A stretch of 64,000 nucleotides of DNA from Sarcophilus harrisii (Eukaryota; Chordata; Mammalia; Dasyuromorphia; Dasyuridae): positions 99,575,988-99,639,987 of the forward strand of contig NC_045431.1 of assembly GCF_902635505.1 (NCBI RefSeq), written 5' to 3'. Shown one piece after another: positions 11,307 through 20,971 of this stretch. Position numbers and translations under genes: made by a program. The notes under the pieces are model-generated. The model had not been told where the DNA came from, did not search any database, and saw only the letters and a program-made list of their open reading frames with translations. Each line of letters starts with the position of its first letter. The stretch's first letter is position 1.

Positions 11307-13179
11307 AACCTTGCATTTTTACAGGTAAATTTATTTTGTCTAGATCTATAAAATAATTTCTTGGGAGTTTGATTGATATGGAACTAAATAAGTAGATTAA
11401 TTTAGGTAATATTGTCATTTTTATTACATTTGCTCAGCACTATCTATGAGCATTTGATGTTTTCCCAACTGATTAAGTCTCACTTTATTTGTGGGCCAAA
11501 AAGTTTTATAGTTGTGTTTGTATAGTTCCTGATTTCCCCTTGGCAGATAGATTCCCAAATATTTTATACTATCAACAGTTATTTTAAATGCAATTTCATT
11601 TTGTATCTCTTGCTGTTGGACTCTGTTGATAATATATAAAAAATGCTGATGATTTATGTGGATTTATTTTATATCCTGCAACTTTGGTAAAGTTGTGAAT
11701 TGTTTCTAGTAGTTTTGTAGTTGATTCCTTAGGGTTCTCTAAGTATACCATCATATCATCTGCAAAGAGTGATAATTTGCTTTCCCCATGACCTACTATA
11801 ATTCCTTATTTCTTTATAATTCCCCTTTTCTTCTCTTATTGCCAAAACTAACATTTCTAATACAATATTGAATAATAATGGTGATAGTGGGCAGCTTTGT
11901 TTCACTTCTGATCTTATTGGGAATGGTTCTAGTTTATTCCCATTATATGTGCTGCTTGCAGCGCATTTAGGGTTAGAGTCGGGAGGCATTTAGGATTAGG
12001 GTTAGATATATATATATATAAAACTAAATTTAAAAGCATCAGCTTTTAAATAGATGCTACTGATCACTTTAAGGAAAAGTCCATTTATTCTTATACTCTC
12101 TAAAGTTTTTTTAATAGGAATGGGTGTTGGATTTTGTCAAATGCTTTTTCTGTATCTATTGAGACAATCATATGATTTTTGTTAGTTTGGTTATTGATAT
12201 AATTGATTATGCTGATAGTTTTCATAATATTGAACCAGCCCAACATTCCTGGTATAAAACCTGCGGTCACAGGGTATTAGCCTGGGGACAATTTTCTTTA
12301 ATCTTGTTGCTAATATTTTACTTAAGATTTTTGCATCAATATTCCTTAGGGAAATTGGTTTATAATTTTCTTTTTCTGTTTTGACCCTACCTGGTTTAGG
12401 TATCAGCACCATTTCTGTCATAAAAGAAATTTGGTAGAACTCTTTCTTTCCCTATTTTTTTTTTCAAATAGTTTATATAGTATTGGAATTAACTGTTCTT
12501 TGAATGTTTGGTAGAATTCACACATACATCCATCTGGCCCTAGAGATTTTTTCTTAGGGAGTTGATTAATAGCTTGTTTTAATTCTTTAACTAAAACGGG
12601 ATTATTTAAATAATTTATTTCCTCTTCTGTTAACCTGGGAAATCTATATTTTTGTAGATATTTCTACATTTCATTTAGGTTATCAAATTTATTGGCATAT
12701 AGTTGGGCAAAAAAATCCTCATTATTGCTCTAATTTCCTCTTCCTCCCTTTTCATTTTTGAGACTAACAATTTGATTTTCTTCTTTCCTTTTTCTAATCA
12801 AATTAAAGGGTTATCTAATTTGTTGGTTTTTTCATAAAATCAACTCTTAGTTTTATTTATTAATTCAATAGTAATTCAATAGAAAATATTAAATCAATAT
12901 TTTCAGTTTTATTAATCTCCCTTTTATTTTCAGAATTTGAAATTTGGTATTCAATTGAGGATTTTAATTTGTTCTTTTTTTCTAGCTTTTTTAGTTGCAA
13001 GCCCAACTCACTGACCTTCTCTTCCTCTATTTTATGCAAGTAAGCATATAGAGATAAAATTTCCCCCTATAAGTGCTTTGGCTATAACTCACAAATTTTG
13101 ATATGTTGTGTCATTATTGTCATTCTCTTGGATGAATTTATTAAGTGTGTCTGATTTGTTGTTTCATCCATTCATTCTT
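11307..13179 (-). mobile_element. Older L1, ORF2 RT segment (continuation of 1696-3426)
   Basis: After the duplicated AACCTTGCATTTTT the older L1 resumes. Minus-strand RT phrases are recognisable: [27 protein letters not shown] (11756-11989) and [28 protein letters not shown] (12191-12421). The frame is broken repeatedly. A short telomere-like insertion lies at about 11961-12005. The next interruption is at 13180. Confidence 0.8.
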
Positions 13180-13853
13180 CCCTTTTTTTTAATTTGTGAA
13201 AATCTAAGTTAATTTTTTATTTTATTTTATTTTATAGCTTTTTTTTACAAGTTATATGCATGGGTAATTTTACAGCATTGACAATTGCCAAACCTTTTGT
13301 TCCAATTTTCCCCCTCCTTTCCCCTAACCCCTCCCCTAGATGGCTAGTTGACCAATACACGTTAAATGTGTTAAAGTATAAATTAAATACAATATAAGTA
13401 TACATGTCCAAACAGTTATTTTGCTGTACAAAAAAAAATCGGACTTTGAAATAATGTACTATTAGCCTGTGAAGGAAATCAAAAATGCAGGTGGACAAAA
13501 ATATAAGGATTAGGAATTCTGTGTAATGGTTCATAGTCATCTCCCAGAGTTCTTTCCCTAGGTGTATCTGGTTCAATTCATTACTGCTCTATTGGAACTG
13601 ATTTGGTTCATCTCATTGCTGGAGATAGCCACGTTCATCAGAATTGATCATCATATAGCATTGTTGTTGAAGTATATAATGATCTCCTGGTCCTGCTCAT
13701 TTCACTCAGCATCAGTTCATGTAAGTCTCTCCAGGGCTTTTTGAAATCATCCTGGTGGTCATTTCTTACCGAACAATAATATTCCATAATATTCATATAC
13801 CACAATTTATTCAGCCATTCTCCAATTGATGGGCATCCACTCAGTTTCCAGTT
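13180..13853 (-). mobile_element. 5'-truncated L1 3' end inserted in the older L1
   Basis: It has the same 3' end as the full-length L1 (TGCATGGGTAA, ACAGCATTGACAATTGCC). It begins with T-rich and TTTTA-repeat sequence and carries the last codons of ORF2 (WKLSGCPSIGEWLNKLWY...SLYTSTTMLYDDQF, minus strand, stop at 13638). A near-perfect 14-bp duplication (ATCCATTCATTCTT 13166-13179; ATCCATTCATTTTT 13854-13867) flanks it. Confidence 0.82.
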
Positions 13854-15431
13854 ATCCATTCATTTTTAATTTCCAATTAACTTTTAGTTTATTTTCTCCT
13901 GGCCTTATATTTCATGTGATTTTTATTGCATCATCATTTTTTAAAAATGCATTTACTATTTCTGCCTTTTTACATTTGATTTTGAGGGTTTTATGCCTTA
14001 ACTCATGGTGAATTTTTGTATAAGTTCCATGAACCACTGAGAAAAAAGTAAATTCCTTTCTGTCTTCATTCAATTTTCTCCAAAGATCTATCATACCTAA
14101 CTTTTCTAACATTTTGTTTACCTCCTTAACTTCTTTCTGATTTATTTTGTGGTTTGATTTATCTAGTTCTGAGAGAGCAAGGTTGAGATCCTGCTAATTT
14201 TGCTATCTATTTCTTCCTTCATCTCTCTTAACTGCTTCTCTAGGAATTTGGAGGCTATACCATTTGAGGTGTATATGTTTAGTATTGATATTGCTTCATT
14301 ACTTATGGTTTAGTAAAATATAGTTTCCTTTCTTAACTCTTTCAATTAGGTCTATTTTTCTTTTATTTTATCTGAATCAGGATTGCTAGTCCTGCTTTTT
14401 TTGTCACCTGAAGTATAAAAGATACTGTTCCAGCCCTTTACCTTCACTTTGTATGTATCACTATGCTTTAAATGTGTTTCCTGTAAACAACTTATTGTAG
14501 GATTCTGGCTTTTAATCTAATATGCTATCCACTTCTGTTTTATGGGAGAATTTATCCCATTCACATTCACAGTTAAAATAATTAATTCTGTATTTCCTGC
14601 CATCTTATTTGGCCTACGTTATGCTTTTCTATTTCCTTTCCTTCTTCCCTCCTCCACAGTGTTTTGCTTTTGATGACCACCTCCCTCAAACAGTCCTCCT
14701 CCTTTATACCCCCTTCCCCCTTTTTACACCTTTCCTCTAATTCTTCTGTTTTTCCTTCTTTTAATCTTTCCCTTTCTTTTCCCCCTTTCCCTCCCACTTC
14801 CCTATAAGGTGAGACAAGTTTTTCTGTGAAACCAAATATGTCTGATATTCTTTCTTAGAGCCAAATCTGATGAGAGTAAGATTCACACAATGCTCATCCC
14901 CTTTTCTTCTTTCTCTCAATTATAATGGCTTTCTTTGCCTCTTTATGAAATGTAATTTCCCTTATTTTAACCTCCTTTCCCCTCTTTTTTCCAGTATGAT
15001 CTCCTTTTCCACCTCTAGTTTCTTTTTCATTTTATCATAATAAAACCAAATTATACCTACATTCTCTGAGTATACCCATAATAGAAATATAGTTCTCAAG
15101 AGTTCTTTCCTTTTTATCTTTTTATGCTTCTTATGAGTTCTGTGTTTGAAGATCAAATTTTTTTGTTCAGTTCTGGTCTTTTCATCAGTATTAGGTAAAA
15201 TTCACCTATATCATTAGGTAAAAATCACCTATATCTTCTTCCCTAAAAGATAATACTCATTTTAGTTGGATAGCTTATTCTTGGCTATAATCCAAATTCC
15301 TTTGACTTTTGGAATATCAGATTCCAGGCCCTTTGATCCTTTAAGGTGGAAGCTACTAGGTCATGGGTGATTCTAATTATGGCTTCTTGTTATTTAAATT
15401 GTTTCTTTCTGGCTGCTTGTAATTAGATCTA
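13854..15431 (-). mobile_element. Older L1, endonuclease to ORF1 segment
   Basis: The endonuclease end of ORF2 is clear on the minus strand at 13912-14112 (MIDLWRKLNEDRKEFTFFSVVHGTYTKI). Its start lies near 14600, followed by the pyrimidine-rich (plus strand) inter-ORF spacer (14600-15000) and the C-terminal part of ORF1 (about 15120-15425). It stops abruptly at a 15-T run, beyond which the endonuclease sequence appears again. Confidence 0.72.
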
Positions 15432-16061
15432 TTTTTTTTTTTTTTTATTTCTTGATCTAAGTTCAGGATCACTACCCCTGCTTTTATGACTTCAGCTGAA
15501 ACAAAATGGATTCGGTTCCAGCTTTTTACCTTTATTCTGTATGTATCATTGATTTAAATGTGTTTTTCGTAAACAATATATTGTACGATCCTAATTTTTA
15601 ATTCAGTCTGTTATTCACTTCCATTTTATGAGAGAATTCATTCCATTCATATTCACAACTAAAATTACTATTTCCAACCATCTTATTTTCCTTGAATTAT
15701 ATTTTTTCTTTCTCCCTTTCCCTCCTCACCAGTGTTTTGCTTCTGATCACCACTTCCCTCAATCTGCCCTTTCCTTTTAAAGACCCCACCCTTTCTTATC
15801 TCTTTCCCCTTCTACTTCTGTTTTCTCTTCTGTTAGCCTGCCCCTTTCTTTTTTCCCTTTCCCCTCCTACTTCACTATTGAGTGAGACAAGTTTTTCTAT
15901 TAATGTAAAATACATCTGATATTCTTTCTTTGAGCCATAGTTGATGAGATTAAAATTCAAACAATGCTTATTCCTCTTTCTTTTTTCCCCCTCAAGGTAG
16001 TACCTCTTTTTTGTCTGTTCATGTAATGTAATTTGCCCCATTTTATCTCCCCTTTCTGTAC

Positions 16062-16709
16062 TGGCCAGACTAGCTCTCTGGAGGATTTCAGTACCAGCTC
16101 AAGTACTTGGTCATAGAAGAGGAGTGATGATGCAGAGACCCACATGGATGGTCAAATATGGAGTCTGTTTATTTCAAGTTCTCTCAGCCTTAAATACCTT
16201 AGCACAATGACATCACCACAGCACACTGAGCATATGCTAACTATAGTACAATTATATAGCCTCTAGCTCCCTTAGAATCCAAAGCCTCCAGCCAGCACAA
16301 AGGTGGAAGTTGGAATGAATCTGACTCTTCCTCCAAGAGTGGGCTTCTGGGCTTCTGTGACTTGTAAATCTCTCGAAGTCAATGCTAGATAAGGCTCCTA
16401 GTTTATATATGCTCTCTAAAGTTGTAAACTCTAATGTATGAACTAATGTGTGAACTCTTTTAAAGATGTGAACTCTAATGTGTGAACTCTCTTAAAAATG
16501 TGAACTCTAAAGGTCTGAACTAAGTACATAAGCATTGTCTCTATCAATTCCAGTGACTTAGCACTTTGTTTGAAGTTCTGGCCCATAACACAAGGGGATA
16601 TGAGAGCCAACCAGACATTGTCAGCAGGTTCTTTCTGGGCTGAAGGGTCTTATACCCCACCAAGAGTTCCCACAGTGTTAGTGGCTTTCTAGATTTTTCT
16701 TCTTCTTCA
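16062..16709 (-). mobile_element. Solo LTR (endogenous retrovirus fossil)
   Basis: A 648-bp block foreign to L1. On the minus strand it starts TGAAGAAGAAG and ends GTCTGGCCA (TG...CA). The probable 5-bp target duplication is TGTAC/AGTAC (16057-16061, 16710-16714). Minus-strand landmarks in order are U3 with short direct repeats (complement of about 16430-16510), a TATTTAAGG box (complement of about 16190) and AATAAA (complement of 16169-16175). A U5-like tail follows. No internal viral genes remain. It is younger than the L1 it sits in. Confidence 0.72.
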
Positions 16710-17279
16710 AGTACAATCCCTTCCCTCCTCCTACTTTCTTTTTTATATCATCACAATAAAATCAAATTATACCTACACCCTCTAAGTATACCATTACCAA
16801 AGCTATCATTCTCAAGTGGCAAAGTTATCATCTTCCCATTTAGTGATGCACAAATTTTAATGTTTTTAAAAGCATTTTTTTTCCTTTCCTTTTCCCTTTC
16901 TTATTTGAGTTCTGTCTTTGAAAATGTTTGGCTGGGGTCTTTTAATAAAAAAGAATTAAAAGTTCTCTATTTCATTGAATATCCATCTTTTGCCCTGAAA
17001 GATAATGCATAATTTTGCTGCATAATTGATTCTATTCTTGATTGCAGTCTAAGCTTCTTTGTCATACAGAATGTCATGTCCTAGGAACTTCAGTCCTTTA
17101 AAGTGGAAGCTGGGTAATCCTGATTGTGGCGTCTCAATATTTTAATTTTCTCTTTCTGGCTGCTTACAGTATTTTCTCTTTCATCTGAGAACTCTGAAAT
17201 TTAGCCACAGTATTCCTTGTGGTTTTTATTTTGCAGTCTCTTTCAGGAGATAATTGGTAGATTCTTTCAATGGCTATTT

Positions 17280-17448
17280 ATTTATTTGTTTTTATTTTTG
17301 TTTTCGTTTTTTGCTCAGGCAATTGTGGTTAAGTGATTTTCCTGGGGTCACACAGCAAGAAAGTGTTAAGTGTCTGACCCCAGACTTGAATTCAAGTCAT
17401 CCTGACTTCAGGGCTGATGCTCTATTCATTGCACCACCTAGTTGCCCC
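17280..17448 (-). mobile_element. tRNA-derived SINE (MAR1/WSINE type) with target duplication
   Basis: The minus strand gives GGGGCAACTAGGTGGTGCAA as its head, then 'gtcaggatgacttgaattca', 'gctgtgtgacccc' and 'aatcacttaacc'. TCAATGGCTATTT is duplicated on both sides (17267-17279 and 17449-17461). It is inserted in L1 ORF1 sequence. Confidence 0.88.
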
Positions 17449-18706
17449 TCAATGGCTATTTTACCCTCTGATTCTATGACATCAAGCCAATTTTCCTTGA
17501 TGATTTCTTGAAAGATGTTGCTAGGCTCTTTTTGTTCACTCTGCTTTTCAGGTAGTCTAATAATTCCCTCCTGGAATTATTTTCCAGGTCAGTTGTTTTT
17601 CTGTTGACATATTTTCTCCTCCTCTTCCTTCTCCTTTTCCTTCTTCCTCTTCTTTGGTTTTGTTTGGTTGATTCTTCATGTCTTATTGAATCATTAACTT
17701 CCATTTGTTCAATTCTAATTTTTAGTGACTTTTCTTCAGTTAGCTTTTTTTTTTTAATCTCCTTTTTCATCTGGCCAATTGAATGAGTTGTTAAGTTCAT
17801 TGCATTTTTTTTTCTATTTCACTAATTTTATTTTTCCATAGTTGTTCTCTTTTTCCATTTCACCAATTTTGTTTTTCAAGGAGGATTTTTTTTCCACCTT
17901 GCCAAATCTATTTTAAAGGAGATATTTGTTTTCAGATAATTTCTACATTTCCTTTTCTACCTTTTCTGCAAAACTCTTGTTTCCTTCCCCATTTTTCTTC
18001 TGTTTTAAGATCCTTATTGAATTCTTCCAAGAGAGCCATGTGAGATGGAAACCAACTCATATCACCCTTTGAGGTTTCATGTGGAGGACTTTTGCCTTTA
18101 TTGAGCTCAGAGTTTGAGGTCTGTTCTTCCCTATCTCCATAATAGTTATCTGTGGTCAGAGCTCTTTTTGCTTTTTTGCTCATTTTTAAAGGTTGAGGTC
18201 TGCTTCCAGGGCAAAGGGGAGATTATCCCTAGCTTCTTCTATAGTGGCAGGGGTTTTATGCTGCCCCGGGGCTGATGCTGTGGGCTTCCTTCTTATGCTG
18301 GATGGGTATGGCCAAGTCCTCCTTATTATTCTGGAGTTCAGGAGCTCACTATTTGCCTTCTGTAGCTCACAGCTACTCTGGTGATTCCTTTCCTTCCGAA
18401 CGAGGGCAGAGTAGCCAAAATTGCTATATTTTGGCAGGAAGCCTCCCACCACATTTCCCTGAGAAGGAAGCCTTTCCATCTTGGGCCTCCCTGGTCTATG
18501 CCTGCAATGGGATGGGTCCCTCCTTCTTGCTTGAGACAGACATTTCCTGAAGTTCTTCCAAAATATCTTCTGCTATTGCACTCCAATTATTTGTGGATTC
18601 TGTCAGTCCAAAATCATTTTAGAGTCTTAATCTGTTGTTGTTCTGAAGGAATCTAGGAAGAGCTCAAACAAAGTAGACTTGTCTACTCTCAGCCATGTTG
18701 GCTATA

Positions 18707-19566
18707 CCCCAAGTTCCATGTCTTGAACAAAAAAATGCTAGGACATGATTGATAGGATCTTACTGGCCACAAGGAATGTTTAGTAAGTCAGGGAAAATGA
18801 GAAATCTACACAAAATCACTTTATTAATAAATAACCTTAAATATGACACTTGGGAGCAAAGAACAGGATAGTTCAGAGGAGGGAGAAGTAGGAATCTGAA
18901 CTAAGACATTTCTCAAAATAAATTTTTTCTACTTTTTGTGTGCTCTTGTTTTTCTGTAGACCTACTTTTCCTTCTAATCAGAAAGCCATGCCATCAAAGA
19001 AGACATTTTAAAATACCATTCATATTGTCAACAATGTGTACAATGAAACATGAATACTTTATACCTAGTAGCCATATCTGATGAATTTAGAAGCAAGAAA
19101 CTCTGGCCTCATTGACTAGGTGTAAAACACCACTAAGCATTAAAGCCCATTATTCTATGAAAAAGATAAATCTGAGAATTCAGTAAAAAGACAGAAGCTA
19201 GAAGTTCTATGAGAACATTGGAATTCTCACTTTTTATGGGTAGAATAAAAGAAAATCCAACATATCCTAATGGCAGTATCCTAAAAACTTTGCAGTCTGA
19301 ATGTAAGAGAAAGAGACATTACTAACTCTCTTGAGAAGGATATCTAAGAAGGAAGGAATGAAAAATAATTTTCATATGGAATTGAGGGGCAAGATTACTG
19401 TGGACTGAAGTGTCCTAGGTGGGATCACCATAGTGAATGGAACCTCTTTGCCCTTCAAAAGAACAAAGGTGACAATTCAGATATAAGAAGTGAAAAGCAT
19501 TATCAAATCAGATAAGTTACACCTTTTGTGGGTGGAGTAGTAGGAGGTGTTAATCAAAGGAAGACA
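18707..19566. other. Unique sequence upstream of the TRIM gene; no gene seen
   Basis: No repeat family or reading frame is recognised. This is the likely distal promoter region of the TRIM gene that follows. Confidence 0.4.
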
Positions 19567-19575
19567 TATAAAAAG
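19567..19575 (+). promoter_or_regulatory. Probable TATA box of the TRIM gene
   Basis: TATAAAAAG is followed about 25-30 bases later by a pyrimidine-rich start region (near 19597-19605) and then by an exon-like stretch ending in a strong GTAAGT donor at 19692. Inferred from position and motif only. Confidence 0.45.
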
Positions 19576-19596
19576 AGTCCAACAACTTAGTCCTAC

Positions 19597-19691
19597 AATT
19601 GCTCTTTTAAGACTTTTTTCTTCCAGAGCTCCAGGGAAAGAGTTAGTCCTTTTTATCCTGAAAATAATATTGGAGGAGAACAGAATCAAAG
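19597..19691 (+). other. Inferred 5' non-coding exon of the TRIM gene
   Basis: The stretch between the TATA box and the donor AAAG|GTAAGT (19692). It has no long open frame. The first coding exon is preceded by an acceptor (CTGGGTCTAG, AG at 20546-20547) only four bases before the ATG, which requires an upstream exon such as this one. Intron length would be about 856 bp. Confidence 0.45.
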
Positions 19692-20551
19692 GTAAGTTTT
19701 TTATGGGAAAAATCTGTTTCTCCATAAACTTTAAAGAATGTCGTCTCAGACCAGTTAAAATAATGGTAAGTTGGAGAGGGGACAAAAATGAGAATTAGAG
19801 GAGAAAAAAAATTCTGTGTTGAAGATGTGCTTTGGGTTGATGGTATGAGTAGTGGTGGAGGGAACTTAAGGGTACAGAGATGATAAGTTGGGATTGTCCT
19901 TGCCTTTTTGTCATATAAGATAAGAAATGGGATTGTTCCTGAGCCTTTAAAACAAGATCAGTTATTATTAAACTACTCAATAAAGTTGTAAGTTTGGCTT
20001 ACTAAACTTTCAGTAGTATTTAAAAGGAATCAAAGATGATTCTTCAGAATATGCTGTCTCTGAAGTGTGGGTTAAGAGGAAGAGTTGAGTGTTGGAAATA
20101 GTAAAAAGCAGTACCCCATCACCCAGGTTCCTTTTAGGGGAGAGCTCAATTTCATCACTGGATATAGCAGTTTCCCTGATCTGCTCCCTGGGGATAAATT
20201 GACCTAATACAAAAAAACATCAACTTTTTCTTTAGTCTTTACATGATGACTAGGGGTGAGACTCCCTGTAAAATAGGCTTTTTGTGGACTCTGCCTATAA
20301 GATAGATTTGATATGGATCTCCGAGTTACACAACTTTTAGATTCCCCGGTTTTATTTGAAAGCAGACATATTTGGGATGTAGGATGAATCAACAAAATAT
20401 GTGATGGTTAAGAAATAACCTCTTTTGCAGACCCTATATTGCCTCCAAATCCCTGAAATACAATATGTACAAAAGTTCCGAGATGCCTTGGATGACACAG
20501 CAATGCCATGGTCAAAATTGTCACTGATTCTTTCTCCCTGGGTCTAGGAAC

Positions 20552-20971
20552 ATGGATATCAAAAACTTAATTGAAAACCTCAACATAGACCTCACTTGTT
20601 CCATCTGCCTGGATTACTTTATTGACCCAGTGATTGTCAAGTGTAGCCATAGCTTTTGCAGGGAATGTCTTCTCCAGTGCATGTGGAGAGGTAGTGACAC
20701 ATTACCCTGCCCAGAATGCAGACAACTCATCCAAATCAGCAATTTGGTGCCCAGCCTAAATCTGCAGAAGCTTTCTATGGTTGGAAAAACAATTGGTCCT
20801 CATTTGCTTCAGCCCACACAGGTGGTCTTGGCCACCTGCGATCAACATTGGGAAAAAGCAAAGTTCTTCTGTGAGGAAGACCAAAAACTTATCTGTGAGT
20901 CTTGTTCAATAACTCAACTACACAAGGATCACCGAATTCTTCCCCTGGACAGTGCTATTGCTGAAAGCAAG
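20552..20971 (+). CDS. TRIM coding exon 1 (RING and B-box 2)
   Basis: Encodes residues 1-140 from MDIKNLIENLNIDLTCSICL to LDSAIAESK. The donor is AAG|GTAAGAG at 20972. It ends in phase 0. The frame would run on into the intron for only 14 more codons. Confidence 0.92.

Larger units (their letters stand above)
15432..18706 (-). mobile_element. Second L1 copy: 5' half only (5' UTR, ORF1, start of ORF2) ending in a poly(T) run
   Basis: Read on the minus strand it begins with a GC-richer 5' UTR (18706-18184) whose first bases include CCAACATGGCTGAGA. ORF1 starts at 18183 (MSKKAKRALTTDNYYGDREE) and has a Lys/Arg-rich coiled-coil region (17800-17474). The inter-ORF spacer and the first part of the endonuclease (about 15670-15450) follow, and it ends at the 15-base T-run 15432-15446. 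It is interrupted by a SINE (17280-17448) and a solo LTR (16062-16709). It repeats the part of L1 already present at about 14400-15430. Confidence 0.7.

Noticed and set aside
13232-13576. 114-codon minus-strand open frame
   Set aside because: Translation of an L1 3' UTR, known to be non-coding.
17604-17786. Hydrophobic 60-codon plus-strand frame that looks like membrane segments
   Set aside because: Antisense of the Lys/Arg-rich L1 ORF1 coiled coil. T-rich complements always give Leu/Phe-rich frames.
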